NCBI RefSeq assembly: GCF_002873335.1 | Contig: NZ_MCUW01000007.1 | Coordinates: 1-64,000, forward strand | Direction of reading: 5' to 3' | Length of the DNA stretch: 64,000 nt | Source of the DNA: Vibrio sp. 10N.286.49.B1 | Lineage (GTDB): Bacteria > Pseudomonadota > Gammaproteobacteria > Enterobacterales > Vibrionaceae | Shown: positions 1-9,313 of the stretch, one piece after another | Numbering within the stretch: the stretch's first letter is position 1 | How the letters are laid out: every line of letters starts with the position of its first letter | The notes under the pieces: model-generated | Told to the model about the DNA's origin: nothing | The model's input: only the letters and a program-made list of their open reading frames with translations | Database searches by the model: none | Made by a program: the position numbers and the translations under genes

Positions 1-18
1 ATCCTCCAGGGCGCACCA
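1..18 (+). tRNA. 3' end of a tRNA, probably tRNA-Arg
   Basis: The window opens inside a tRNA. Positions 3-7 (CCTCC) fit the 3' strand of the T arm, 8-14 (AGGGCGC) the 3' acceptor strand, 15 is the discriminator A and 16-18 the encoded CCA. The CCTCC T arm resembles gammaproteobacterial tRNA-Arg, but the anticodon lies outside the window, so the isotype is inferred. In vibrios a tRNA-Ser/tRNA-Arg cluster after csrA precedes oadG, which fits. Confidence 0.75.
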
Positions 19-26
19 CTTTTCTT

Positions 27-54
27 AAGCCCTGCTTTATAGCAGGGCTTTTTA
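27..54 (+). terminator. Rho-independent terminator of the tRNA transcript
   Basis: A perfect 10-bp stem (AAGCCCTGCT, 27-36, with AGCAGGGCTT, 41-50) closes a TTAT loop and runs into a short T tract nine bases after the tRNA CCA end. Confidence 0.85.
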
Positions 55-188
55 TTAACAAAAATTTAGCATTCAAGTAACCTTTTAATTACAAATCTTT
101 GTTTTTTAAAGATAATTTTTGGTAATTTTAAGCGTATCTCAGTTTTTAATCCTCACTTTGTTATGTTGTTAACTCAGTATGAAGTTCT

Positions 189-206
189 GTGTAACTTGCA
201 TTACAC
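189..206. promoter_or_regulatory. CRP-like palindrome upstream of oadGAB
   Basis: GTGTAA-cttgca-TTACAC is a perfect inverted repeat. Its core, TGTAA-N6-TTACA, has the spacing of a CRP site (TGTGA-N6-TCACA) with one symmetrical change in each half. It lies about 70 bases upstream of the predicted -35. Binding by CRP or another dimeric regulator is inference. Confidence 0.35.
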
Positions 207-277
207 GATAATTTGTCGGCTTCATCATGGTTTTTCGTTTGAATGACGTTTTAATGACAACTCTACATTAAACAAAA

Positions 278-305
278 TTGACAAACTTTCACCAATCGAG
301 ATAAT
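278..305 (+). promoter_or_regulatory. Predicted sigma-70 promoter of oadGAB
   Basis: TTGACA (278-283) is a consensus -35 and GATAAT (300-305) a near-consensus -10, separated by 16 bases. Transcription would begin near 312 and leave a leader of about 105 nt. The leader contains two small perfect hairpins: 357-372 (5-bp stem) and 389-403 (TTGTCA-gga-TGACAA), the second ending just before the oadG ribosome binding site. Confidence 0.6.
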
Positions 306-417
306 CCTAGTCCTCTTGCAATGGAATCAATGCAAGAACGTATGCATATCTAACCTTAGGCGATGATGCCTATACTCGGTTGAATGACTTGTCAGGATGA
401 CAAAGAAAGGACGCAAA

Positions 418-675
418 ATGACTAATATTGGAAGCCTGCTAGGAGATGCGGCTACCCTGATGCTAACGGGCATGTCCGTTGTATTCGTATTTCTCACAAT
501 TCTTGTTTATCTCGTTCGGTTAATGTCGAAATTGGTACCAGAAGAAGTACCAGAGCCGATCGCTGCCCCAAAACAATTGAAACCACAACCATCCCCATCG
601 AATGCTGTTAGCCCAAGTGTTGTTGCTGCTATTTCTGCAGCTGTACATCAGTACCGCACTTCGGCCGCGAAATAG
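418..675 (+). CDS. oadG: Oxaloacetate decarboxylase Na+ pump, gamma subunit
   Basis: Small membrane anchor of the biotin-dependent oxaloacetate decarboxylase sodium pump. The 85-residue product has one N-terminal membrane helix (about residues 11-33, LMLTGMSVVFVFLTILVYLV) and a Pro/Ala-rich cytoplasmic tail, as in OadG, which holds alpha to beta and binds Zn. The ATG at 418 is chosen over the upstream ATG at 397 because AGAAAGGA lies just before it at the right distance. It is first of the tight oadG-oadA-oadB operon, with 31 bases to oadA. Subunit identity rests mostly on this context, since gamma sequences vary greatly. Confidence 0.9.
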   Translation: MTNIGSLLGDAATLMLTGMSVVFVFLTILVYLVRLMSKLVPEEVPEPIAAPKQLKPQPSPSNAVSPSVVAAISAAVHQYRTSAAK

Positions 676-706
676 ATTGAGTTAAGATTAAAAGGAGTTA
701 ATGAGC

Positions 707-2494
707 ATGTCTAAACCACTAGCTATCACGGATGTGGTACTTCGTGACGCCCATCAATCGCTATTTGCTACTCGTATGCGAATTGAAGATATGTTACCAA
801 TTGCTGCAGAGCTGGATAAAATCGGTTACTGGTCATTGGAAACGTGGGGAGGTGCGACGTTTGATTCTTGTATTCGATTCTTAGGAGAAGACCCTTGGGA
901 ACGGTTACGTGAGTTAAAAAGAGCGATGCCTAATACGCCAATGCAGATGCTTCTGCGCGGACAAAACCTACTGGGTTATCGTCATTACGCTGATGATGTG
1001 GTTGAGAAGTTTGTTGAACGTGCTCATGCCAATGGCATGGATGTCTTCCGTATCTTCGATGCGATGAATGATGTACGTAACTTTGAAAAGGCTGTGAAAG
1101 CCACCGTTGATGTTGGCGCACATGCACAAGGCACACTGTCATATACGACGAGCCCAGTGCACAACACCGACACATGGGTTGATCTCGCGAAACGTCTTGA
1201 AGATTTAGGTTGTCATTCTCTTTGCATCAAAGATATGGCTGGCTTATTAAAGCCTTATGAAGCCGAAGACCTTATTACTAGGATCAAAGCATCGTGTGAT
1301 GTTCCTTTAGCCTTGCATTGTCATGCAACCACTGGTCTCTCTGCTGCAACAGCAGTGAAGGCTGTCGAAGCTGGTATTGATATCCTAGACACTGCTATCT
1401 CCTCTATGAGTCAGACATACGGCCATACACCAACAGAAACGGTTGTTGCGATGCTGCAAGGCACAGAGCGTGATACCAATCTTAAATTGGAACAGATTGA
1501 ACCTGTTGCGGCGTACTTCAGAGAGGTTCGTAAGAAGTACGCGAAATGGGAGGGGCAAATGAAAGGGGTTGATTCCCGAATTTTGATTGCTCAAGTTCCT
1601 GGTGGCATGCTAACGAATATGGAAGGGCAACTTAAAGAGCAAGGTGCAGCGGATCGCCTTGATGAAGTGCTTGAAGAGATCCCACGTGTACGTGAAGATC
1701 TTGGTCATATACCATTGGTCACACCAACATCGCAAATAGTGGGCACTCAAGCGGTCATTAACGTCCTGACAGGTGAGCGTTACAAGAGCATTACGAAAGA
1801 GACGGCTGGCGTTCTAAAAGGTGAATACGGTACGGCACCAGCTCCCGTAAATGCAGAACTTCAAGCGAAGGTGCTTGCTGGTGCTGAGCCTATTACTTGT
1901 CGTCCGGCAGATTTACTTGATGCAGAGATGCATACACTGACCGATGATCTACTGGCTAAAGCGAAATCAGAAGGTATTTCTTTGGCTGAAGATACGGTTG
2001 ATGATGTACTGACTTATGCCTTGTTCCCTCAGGTAGGTCTTAAGTTTCTGAAGAATCGCCGCAACCCTGATGCGTTTGAACCTGCACCAACTCTTGAGTC
2101 AGCTCAGCCTGTATCTCCAGTGGTCGCATCGACGCCAAGTGCCACAGGCATTGAAGCTTATAGTGTGAAAGTCGATGGTCAAGTCTATGACGTTGAAGTG
2201 GGTCCAAAAGGAGAATTAACGTCCGTTACGCCTTCAAGTACCCAAGCCGCGACTCAAGCCACACCAGTTACCCCCACCAATATTGAAGCGGTAGGTGCTC
2301 CCTTAGCTGGAAATATTTTTAAAGTAAACGTGGCATCAGGTACTCAAGTTCAAGAAGGCGACGTACTGCTTATTTTAGAAGCCATGAAAATGGAAACAGA
2401 AGTGCGCGCGGCGCAAAGTGGTGTTGTGCACGATATACATGTCAAAGAGGGCGATGCGGTTACCGTTGGCGCTCCTCTCGTCAGTTTGGCATAA
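707..2494 (+). CDS. oadA: Oxaloacetate decarboxylase, alpha subunit
   Basis: Cytoplasmic carboxyltransferase subunit that moves the carboxyl group of oxaloacetate to biotin, giving pyruvate. The 595-residue protein starts with an HMGL-like TIM barrel ([11 protein letters not shown] near residue 10, metal-binding HCH near residue 206). A PYC/OADA domain, a Pro/Ala/Thr linker and a C-terminal biotinyl domain follow; EAMKMETEV carries the biotin lysine (about Lys561). ATG 707 is preferred to 701 because AAGGAG (692-697) is then 9 bases away. Nine bases separate it from oadB. Length and domain order match the family, and nothing looks broken. Confidence 0.97.
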   Translation: MSKPLAITDVVLRDAHQSLFATRMRIEDMLPIAAELDKIGYWSLETWGGATFDSCIRFLGEDPWERLRELKRAMPNTPMQMLLRGQNLLGYRHYADDVVEKFVERAHANGMDVFRIFDAMNDVRNFEKAVKATVDVGAHAQGTLSYTTSPVHNTDTWVDLAKRLEDLGCHSLCIKDMAGLLKPYEAEDLITRIKASCDVPLALHCHATTGLSAATAVKAVEAGIDILDTAISSMSQTYGHTPTETVVAMLQGTERDTNLKLEQIEPVAAYFREVRKKYAKWEGQMKGVDSRILIAQVPGGMLTNMEGQLKEQGAADRLDEVLEEIPRVREDLGHIPLVTPTSQIVGTQAVINVLTGERYKSITKETAGVLKGEYGTAPAPVNAELQAKVLAGAEPITCRPADLLDAEMHTLTDDLLAKAKSEGISLAEDTVDDVLTYALFPQVGLKFLKNRRNPDAFEPAPTLESAQPVSPVVASTPSATGIEAYSVKVDGQVYDVEVGPKGELTSVTPSSTQAATQATPVTPTNIEAVGAPLAGNIFKVNVASGTQVQEGDVLLILEAMKMETEVRAAQSGVVHDIHVKEGDAVTVGAPLVSLA

Positions 2495-2503
2495 GGGAGT
2501 ACC

Positions 2504-3634
2504 ATGGACGGATTGATGACCTTATGGTCAGAAACAGGGATCGCTAACTTTGAGTTTGGTCAGATCTGTATGATGTTAGTGGGTGGTTTGTTACTTTTCT
2601 TAGCGATAAAGAAAGGTTTTGAACCACTGCTATTGCTACCGATTGGTTTTGGTGCCGTACTGGCGAATATTCCCAATGCAGGGTTCACCGACCCCGGTGG
2701 CCTGCTGTATTACGTGTACTACATCGGGATTGAAACAGGGGTCTTCCCTCTTTTAATCTTTATGGGTGTAGGGGCCATGACCGATTTTGGTGCGTTAATC
2801 GCCAACCCTAAAACGTTGTGGTTAGGCGCAGCAGCGCAGTTTGGTATCTTTGCTACGTTGTTCGGTGCAATTTTGCTTAACTACATACCAGGTATGGAGT
2901 TCTCGATGCCAGATGCGGCATCGATTGCCATTATCGGTGGTGCTGATGGACCAACAGCTATCTTCTTAGCCAGTCGTTTGTCGCCAGACTTATTGGGCGC
3001 GATTGCGGTTGCTGCCTATAGCTATATGGCGCTGGTTCCAATCATTCAACCACCCATTATGAAAGCGCTGACTAGCCCAGAAGAACGTAAGATCAAAATG
3101 GCTCAATTGCGTCATGTCAGCAAGGGAGAGAAAATTCTATTTCCACTTGCCGTATTGCTGATGACTATTTTGTTTTTGCCTTCAGCAACACCGCTTGTTG
3201 GTATGTTCTGTCTTGGTAACTTGATGCGTGAAGCTGGTGTTGTCGACCGTTTATCAAAAACGGCGCAAAATGAGCTTATCAATATCGTGACTATTTTCTT
3301 GGGACTCGGTGTGGGGTCAAAGCTGCAAGCTGATCAATTCCTGAACTTTGAAACATTGGGTATCTTGGCGTTAGGTGCGGTCGCATTCAGTATTGGTACT
3401 GCAGGGGGCGTGCTTATGGCTAAGCTTCTTAATAAGTACTCAAAAGAAGATATTAACCCGTTGATTGGCGCGGCAGGCGTTTCTGCTGTTCCGATGGCAG
3501 CACGAGTTGTGAATAAAGTTGGCCTTGAAGCCAACCCACAAAACTTCTTACTGATGCATGCTATGGGACCAAACGTTGCCGGTGTCCTTGGCTCTGCAGT
3601 TGCCGCTGGCATACTGTTGGCTCTGGTCGGTTAA
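2504..3634 (+). CDS. oadB: Oxaloacetate decarboxylase Na+ pump, beta subunit
   Basis: Integral membrane subunit that decarboxylates carboxybiotin and couples this to Na+ export. The 376-residue protein has many hydrophobic helices and the conserved stretch [30 protein letters not shown] (split here only by residue limits: [12 protein letters not shown] then [12 protein letters not shown]). Conserved Asp and Ser residues in this family carry Na+. It is the last gene of oadGAB. The pump would generate a sodium motive force during fermentation of citrate, tartrate or other oxaloacetate-yielding substrates; no citrate genes are in the window, so the substrate is unknown. Confidence 0.96.
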   Translation: MDGLMTLWSETGIANFEFGQICMMLVGGLLLFLAIKKGFEPLLLLPIGFGAVLANIPNAGFTDPGGLLYYVYYIGIETGVFPLLIFMGVGAMTDFGALIANPKTLWLGAAAQFGIFATLFGAILLNYIPGMEFSMPDAASIAIIGGADGPTAIFLASRLSPDLLGAIAVAAYSYMALVPIIQPPIMKALTSPEERKIKMAQLRHVSKGEKILFPLAVLLMTILFLPSATPLVGMFCLGNLMREAGVVDRLSKTAQNELINIVTIFLGLGVGSKLQADQFLNFETLGILALGAVAFSIGTAGGVLMAKLLNKYSKEDINPLIGAAGVSAVPMAARVVNKVGLEANPQNFLLMHAMGPNVAGVLGSAVAAGILLALVG

Positions 3635-3637
3635 CGT

Positions 3638-3671
3638 AAAAAGGGGGGATACCAATGTATCCCCCCTTTTT
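3638..3671. terminator. Bidirectional terminator between oadB and the FadL-type gene
   Basis: A perfect 14-bp stem (3638-3651 with 3658-3671) has an A5 run on one side and a T5 run on the other, around a CCAATG loop. It sits between convergent genes and can serve both strands. Confidence 0.9.
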
Positions 3672-3695
3672 ATTTGGTTTGTTATCTAGTCAACA

Positions 3696-4844
3696 TCAAT
3701 TAAATTTGTAACTGATCCCGACGCTTACCCCAACACCGCTATTGCTGACATTCACCAGGGTTTGTTTTCCATCGCTAAATTGCTTTTCTGCATAGTCTTC
3801 TTTAAAGCCTGCTACATCGAAAGTGAGGTTTTGTGTAAATCGATAGGCAAGCCCTATGCGGTAACGTATATCATTTCCGCCGTAGCTATCGATGGCTTCA
3901 TCGGCACTGACACCACCTCGTAAGGTCAATTTATTCCAATCGTAGCTCATAGAAGTGCCGACTCGTTTACTATGGCGATGGCCTTGTAATAACCCGACAG
4001 GATCACTGTAATTATTATAGTGGATACCCTGACCATTCCATCGACTTAAGCTAAAGGTATTGTGCCATTGTAGCTGCTCGGTGATTTGAATCGTGCCATA
4101 AATACTGGTGATGGAAGGCAGTTGAAACTGAATCTCATCATCTCCAAATTGACTGTCGAATCGATGTGCAATGGCTAGAGTGAACTCTTGGTTTACCGCC
4201 CATGTTGCGCTTAACGCACCGCTCCAACCACTGGTGTTGCCAGAGGTTTCAGTTGTGCCGTTACATTGAAATAGGCCGCAACTTTTTTGCTCAAGTAAAT
4301 AGTCACCGTACAAGTATTCGGCGGTGAGGGCGATACTCACATCGTTATATTGATACGCCAAACTTGGTGCTAAAGAAACAACGATGGGCCTGACCCGAGT
4401 CTCCTTTAAATCCGGAATAGGAAGAGGTGCTAAATCAGGCAGTGATATGTCGGCGGCGGTGCGACTGTATGCGGCTAAGCCGAAATACCAGTTATCATTG
4501 ATAGGGGTGACCATAAACCCTGCCGGTATAGGGGATGCCTGAGATTTTTGGCTTTCTTTGCCAAAGATGTTGTAGTCAGTCGTGACTTGATAGTAGGTCA
4601 CGTTAGCGGTCACGATCGTATTTTTTAATTGCGTCATGCTGGAGGGCGCAGTCGCTAAGATACTTGCATCAACGGCTTTTGCACCATTTGCACTTGCAAG
4701 CGCACTATTGGACGTAGAAGACTCCCAGAAGTTTAAACCCGTTGCAAAGGATAAGGGGCTGACAAGAGCTAAAGTCAGAGGTGAAAATCGAGAGTAAAGT
4801 GGCATGCGCATGATAATGAGTAATCGAGACGATGACAGTAACAT
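3696..4844 (-). CDS. Outer membrane transporter, FadL/OmpP1/TodX family
   Basis: Probable outer membrane beta-barrel for hydrophobic compounds such as long-chain fatty acids. After a signal peptide ending near PLSFA, the mature start GLNFWESSTSNSALASANG and the following DASILATAPSSMTQL resemble the FadL N-terminal hatch (NPA-like region). The rest is alternating polar and aromatic beta strands, ending ISYKFN with a terminal aromatic as barrels do. About 370-380 residues is near the short end of the family. The start is uncertain: ATGs at 4844, 4811 and 4805 all lack a strong ribosome site, and 4811 would give the most typical signal peptide. True substrate unknown. Confidence 0.8.
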   Translation of the reverse strand: MLLSSSRLLIIMRMPLYSRFSPLTLALVSPLSFATGLNFWESSTSNSALASANGAKAVDASILATAPSSMTQLKNTIVTANVTYYQVTTDYNIFGKESQKSQASPIPAGFMVTPINDNWYFGLAAYSRTAADISLPDLAPLPIPDLKETRVRPIVVSLAPSLAYQYNDVSIALTAEYLYGDYLLEQKSCGLFQCNGTTETSGNTSGWSGALSATWAVNQEFTLAIAHRFDSQFGDDEIQFQLPSITSIYGTIQITEQLQWHNTFSLSRWNGQGIHYNNYSDPVGLLQGHRHSKRVGTSMSYDWNKLTLRGGVSADEAIDSYGGNDIRYRIGLAYRFTQNLTFDVAGFKEDYAEKQFSDGKQTLVNVSNSGVGVSVGISYKFN

Positions 4845-4966
4845 GCCTATCTGATGAAATATCAATATTTCGTCAGAATCGTAAATATTTAAGGTTGATT
4901 TTTACTCTAGTAGTCTTGGTTTTAAATGGCTAAGATGATGAATACTGCACTAAAAAGGATACTGTC

Positions 4967-5917
4967 ATGTCATGCAAACAAATTGTTATCCCAGAGTTTG
5001 GTCAACCTGAGGTTTTGGATATTCGTGAAGTAGCGATTCCTGAACCTGCTGCTGGAGAGGTACTTGTGAAAGTTGCTTATTCAGGTATTAATCCTATCGA
5101 TGTAAAAACTCGTGCGGGCCTTGGCTGGGCGGCAAACGAAAACAAAGATAATTTGCCATGGGTACCTGGGTATGACATATCGGGTCGTATTGTCGCGTGC
5201 GGCGATAACACCTCTCGCTTCTCTATTGATGATGAAGTCGTTGGTTTTATTGGTTTTCCTATTCTTGGTGGGGGCTATAGTCAATATGTGTGTGTACAAG
5301 AATCAGAGCTTAGTTCAGTCCCTAACTCCGTAACACTGGAAGCCGCTGCAGCGCTGCCTCTGGCAGGACAAACGGCCGCTCAAGCGATTAACAAAGCGAA
5401 CATTCAGGCAGGAGAACGTGTTCTGATTTTAGCAGGCGCGGGGGGCGTCGGGCACATCGCGGTCCAAATAGCGGTGGCCGCTAAAGCTGACGTGTATACC
5501 ACCTGTAGTGAGCGAAACTTAGATTACTTGGCTACATTAGGGGCACATGCTATCAACTATGAATTTGCTCCCGCGTCTGAGCGTATTTCTGATGTTGATG
5601 TCCTGATCGATCTTGTTGGGGGCGACGTCGCACTTGATGCTCTGAAGTGTCTCAAAGACCACGCACGTGTCATTACGATTCCTACCTTGTCTGCACAGAG
5701 GGTGTGTGAAAAAGCAACCTTATTGGGTTTTTCTGCAAGTGGCATGCTTGTATCGCCGGATACAAAACAAATGGAAACGCTGTTGTACATGGTGAGTGTG
5801 GGTTTGTTGAAAACTGAAATACAACATATATACCCATTGCATGATGTAGTGGACGCTCACAAGCAAGTTGAAACAAGTCGAACTCGCGGTAAAGTGTTGC
5901 TGGATATGCAATGCTAG
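4967..5917 (+). CDS. Zinc-independent alcohol dehydrogenase/quinone oxidoreductase (MDR family)
   Basis: Medium-chain dehydrogenase/reductase of 316 residues. The N-terminal GroES-like half (PEPAAGEVLVKVAYSGINPI, GYDISGRIVACG) lacks the Cys cluster of zinc-binding alcohol dehydrogenases. The C-terminal Rossmann half shows ILAGAGGVGHIAVQIA for NADP(H). These features point to the quinone oxidoreductase (QOR) branch, acting on quinones or enones in the cytosol. Its stop overlaps the start of yqaA by 7 bases, so the two are probably co-transcribed. It diverges from the FadL-type gene across a 122-base gap. The exact substrate cannot be read from sequence. Confidence 0.85.
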   Translation: MSCKQIVIPEFGQPEVLDIREVAIPEPAAGEVLVKVAYSGINPIDVKTRAGLGWAANENKDNLPWVPGYDISGRIVACGDNTSRFSIDDEVVGFIGFPILGGGYSQYVCVQESELSSVPNSVTLEAAAALPLAGQTAAQAINKANIQAGERVLILAGAGGVGHIAVQIAVAAKADVYTTCSERNLDYLATLGAHAINYEFAPASERISDVDVLIDLVGGDVALDALKCLKDHARVITIPTLSAQRVCEKATLLGFSASGMLVSPDTKQMETLLYMVSVGLLKTEIQHIYPLHDVVDAHKQVETSRTRGKVLLDMQC

Positions 5918-6366
5918 AGTCGTTTTCTCAATACCTTGCGCAATCTTGGTTTGCCGACTCTGCGCTGGCCGTTTTATTTATCTCTGGATTTTTAAGTGCC
6001 ACGTTACTTCCCGGTGGCTCTGAAGCTGGGTTAGTTGCGACACTGACTCTGGGGCAATACAGTACATTGATGATCATTTTGGTCGCAACGGTTGGGAACA
6101 CGTTGGGTGGCCTGACAAACTATTGGATAGGACTTTGGCTGCCAAATCGAACTCAAAATGAAAAGCATGGTCATAAAGCCATAGCTTGGTTACAAAAATA
6201 TGGCTACTGGACACTTTTGTTGAGTTGGCTCCCAGTCATAGGCGATCCGCTGTGTTTGGCCGCTGGGTGGCTGAGAATGAAGTTTCTTCCTTGTGTTGCG
6301 CTTATCGCAATTGGTAAAGCGCTTCGTTATGCTGCATTAGCAGCGATTTTCTTCGGTGTATTTTAA
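5911..6366 (+). CDS. yqaA: YqaA family inner membrane protein (DedA-like)
   Basis: A 151-residue membrane protein with about four hydrophobic segments. It has DedA/SNARE-associated family features: the re-entrant-type stretch FLSATLLPGGSEA near the N terminus and GNTLGGLTNYWIG in the middle, then the SWLPVIGDPLCLAAGWLRM motif. YqaA proteins are a small relative of the DedA lipid-flippase group; their own role is not established. In E. coli yqaA also lies beside gshA and luxS, so the neighbourhood is conserved. It overlaps the upstream oxidoreductase by 7 bases. Confidence 0.87.
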   Translation: MLESFSQYLAQSWFADSALAVLFISGFLSATLLPGGSEAGLVATLTLGQYSTLMIILVATVGNTLGGLTNYWIGLWLPNRTQNEKHGHKAIAWLQKYGYWTLLLSWLPVIGDPLCLAAGWLRMKFLPCVALIAIGKALRYAALAAIFFGVF

Positions 6367-6375
6367 GGAATGACT

Positions 6376-9225
6376 ATGAGAAAAATCTGGCTCGGCATGG
6401 TGTCGTTAGTCTTTATTTACGGTTGCAGTAGCGACATGACAACATCAACCGATTTGCCTAACGGCGTGCGTCTTGTTGAAGAGGCCAAAGCAGATTCCAG
6501 TAAAACCATGATCCCATACTCTAAGTATCAATTAGACAATGGTTTAACCGTGATCCTTGCACCAGACAATTCAGATCCGCTGGTTCATGTCGATGTGACT
6601 TATCACGTAGGTTCCGCACGTGAAGAGGTCGGGAAATCAGGATTTGCGCATTTCTTTGAGCATATGATGTTCCAGGGTTCTGAGCATGTTGGTGATCAGC
6701 AGCATTTTAAGATCATTACTGAAGCTGGCGGATCATTAAATGGCACGACGACACGAGATCGTACTAACTACTTTGAAACAGTACCGGCGAATCAATTAGA
6801 AAAAATATTGTGGCTTGAAGCCGATCGAATGGGCTTTTTGTTGGGTGCGGTATCGCAGCATAAATTTGAAATCCAAAGAGACACCGTTAAAAATGAGCGC
6901 GCTCAGAACTATGACAATCGACCATACGGCTTAGTTTGGGAAAAAATGGGTGAAGCGATGTACCCTGAAGGGCACCCATACTCGTGGCAGCCAATTGGAT
7001 ATGTTGAAGACTTAGACCGTGTTGATGTGAATGATTTGAAAGCATTCTTTCTACGCTGGTATGGCCCTAACAATGCGGTATTGACCATTGGTGGTGATAT
7101 CGACAAACAACAGACACTGGAATGGGTGAATAAATACTATGGCTCGATCCCTCGAGGTCCAGAGGTCGATAACGCGCCAAAACAACCCGCTATTGTCCCT
7201 AAAGATCGCTACGTCACACTTGAGGATCGGATTCGTCAGCCAATGGTGGTGATAGGATGGCCGACAAACAGTTATCGTGGTGCGGATAATCAGGCAACGC
7301 TTGAAGCAATGGCCGACGCCATTGGCGGTGGAGCAAATGGTTTGCTCTATCAAAAACTGATCAAAACCCAGAAAGCACTCGATGCCGGCGCATTTACTGA
7401 ATGTAATGAGTTGTCGTGTAATTTTTATATTTATGCCATGGGAACCTCTACCGATAAAGATGGCCTCAAAGCCTTGTATCAAGAGCTCTTAAATACTTTA
7501 GACGAGTTTGACAAAGAAGGTATTAGTCAGGCTCGCTTGGATCAGATCACGGGGTTATCGGAATCAGGTTCCGTATTTGCATTACAGAGTGTCAAAGGAA
7601 AGGTCACTCAACTTGCTTCTAATGAGACCTTTTTTAATACACCAGACAGGCTTGAACAACAGCTTGCGCAAATTCGAGCCGTCACACCGCAAGGCGTTCA
7701 AGCCGCTTACAATGAGTTTGTTAAAGACAAAGCGAAAGTGACGCTAAGCGTAGTGCCGAAAGGTCAATCGGATATGGCGGTGCAAAAGGCGAACTTTGAA
7801 ACTCCGAAGCGAACCCTACCTGCATATACTAAGGTCACGGAGGATCAGTTGACCTTCCGACGACCTGTCGATAATTTTGATCGTAGTGAGATGCCTAAGG
7901 TGGCACAAGCGGTTAAAGCGACCATGCCTGAGCTCTATGAAGTGCATTTCGATAACGGTAGTGAGTTACTAGGGACGACCAGTTCCGAAACTCCGACGGT
8001 GGAGATACATTTCCAGCTTCCTGCCGGTGACCGTTATGTCGCGAAAGGCAAAGAAGGTCTCGCAGAAATGACCGCTTCCATGATGGAAGAGGGGACAACC
8101 TCATTGAGTGTCGAAGCACTGCAAGCGAAGCTTGATCAGTTGGGCAGCCAGATTAGTATTAGTGCGGGCTCTTATTCGACACGAGTTACGGTCTCTTCTC
8201 TAGAAAAAAATCTGCCTCAAACACTAGCGTTGGTGGAAGACGTGCTCTTTAACCCAGCAATGAAGCAAAGTGACTTTGATAGGCTCAAAGCTCAGATGTT
8301 AGAGGGGTTGGTTTATCAACACCAAAAGCCAAGCTGGATGGCATCACAGGCCACTCGTGATGTCTTGTTTGGTAAGACAGTCTTTGGCCGCTCATCAGAT
8401 GGCTCGGAAGCCTCAATTTCTTCGATCAGCTTAGATGATGTGAAAGCATTCTACCGGGAGCACTATACACCGCAAAGTGCTCAGATCGTTGTGGTTGGTG
8501 ATATCAGCCGTAAGCAAATAGAACGTGAGCTCGATTTTTGGAAGACATGGCAAGGCAATGCCGCGCCACTGTTTACACCAGAAGCGGTAGCACCGTTGAA
8601 AGGACAGCATATTTATTTAGTTGATAAGCCCGCCGCGCCGCAAAGTATTGTTCGTCTTGTGCGTCAAGGGATGCCATTTGATGCCACGGGTGAGTTATAT
8701 CGAAGTCGTTTAGCCAATTTTAATTTAGCGGGCAACTTTAATAGCCGAATCAATCAAAACCTTCGTGAGGACAAAGGTTATACCTATGGTGCGAGTGGTT
8801 ATTTCGCCAGTAACCGAGAAGTGGGTGCGATTGTATTTAACGCGCAGGTTCGCGCGGACTCAACGATTCCATCGATTGAAGAGTTATTGAAGGAATTGAA
8901 AAACTACAGTGAGAATGGCATGACCCAAGAGGAGCTAAGCTTTATGCGCTTGGCCGTGGGCCAGCAAGATGCGTTGACCTACGAAACACCCAGTCAAAAA
9001 GCTAGCTTACTTTCAAGTATATTGACCTATAGTTTAGACAGAGATTATCTGAAGCAGCGCAACGACATTGTTGAGAATGTCCAAAAGTCTGAGCTAGATG
9101 CCTTAGCGGCGAAATGGTTCGATCCAACTCAATATCAGATAATTGTCGTCGGAGATGCGAAGATGTTAAAACCACAATTAGAGAAACTGAATATTCCAAT
9201 TGAAATGCTTGAAATCTCTCAATAG
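6376..9225 (+). CDS. M16 family (pitrilysin-type) zinc metalloprotease, lipoprotein
   Basis: Large envelope peptidase of 949 residues. The N terminus is a lipoprotein signal with lipobox FIYGC (Cys17), and the following SSD carries Asp at +4, so sorting is probably to the outer membrane. The first M16 half has the inverted zinc motif HFFEH (residues 92-96) and the downstream acidic ERAQNYDNRPYG segment that supplies the third ligand. The second half (from about residue 515) keeps the fold but has no HxxEH, as in two-half M16 proteases where it helps bind substrate. ATG 6376 is chosen because AAGGA sits 6 bases before it. Peptide substrates unknown. Confidence 0.9.
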   Translation: MRKIWLGMVSLVFIYGCSSDMTTSTDLPNGVRLVEEAKADSSKTMIPYSKYQLDNGLTVILAPDNSDPLVHVDVTYHVGSAREEVGKSGFAHFFEHMMFQGSEHVGDQQHFKIITEAGGSLNGTTTRDRTNYFETVPANQLEKILWLEADRMGFLLGAVSQHKFEIQRDTVKNERAQNYDNRPYGLVWEKMGEAMYPEGHPYSWQPIGYVEDLDRVDVNDLKAFFLRWYGPNNAVLTIGGDIDKQQTLEWVNKYYGSIPRGPEVDNAPKQPAIVPKDRYVTLEDRIRQPMVVIGWPTNSYRGADNQATLEAMADAIGGGANGLLYQKLIKTQKALDAGAFTECNELSCNFYIYAMGTSTDKDGLKALYQELLNTLDEFDKEGISQARLDQITGLSESGSVFALQSVKGKVTQLASNETFFNTPDRLEQQLAQIRAVTPQGVQAAYNEFVKDKAKVTLSVVPKGQSDMAVQKANFETPKRTLPAYTKVTEDQLTFRRPVDNFDRSEMPKVAQAVKATMPELYEVHFDNGSELLGTTSSETPTVEIHFQLPAGDRYVAKGKEGLAEMTASMMEEGTTSLSVEALQAKLDQLGSQISISAGSYSTRVTVSSLEKNLPQTLALVEDVLFNPAMKQSDFDRLKAQMLEGLVYQHQKPSWMASQATRDVLFGKTVFGRSSDGSEASISSISLDDVKAFYREHYTPQSAQIVVVGDISRKQIERELDFWKTWQGNAAPLFTPEAVAPLKGQHIYLVDKPAAPQSIVRLVRQGMPFDATGELYRSRLANFNLAGNFNSRINQNLREDKGYTYGASGYFASNREVGAIVFNAQVRADSTIPSIEELLKELKNYSENGMTQEELSFMRLAVGQQDALTYETPSQKASLLSSILTYSLDRDYLKQRNDIVENVQKSELDALAAKWFDPTQYQIIVVGDAKMLKPQLEKLNIPIEMLEISQ

Positions 9226-9313
9226 AGTGACCATATAGGGGGGATAGGAGTGGCACTGATGACGTTTCACCTAGCCCTCAATGAGAATAACAAACATATA
9301 AGCGAATCGCATT

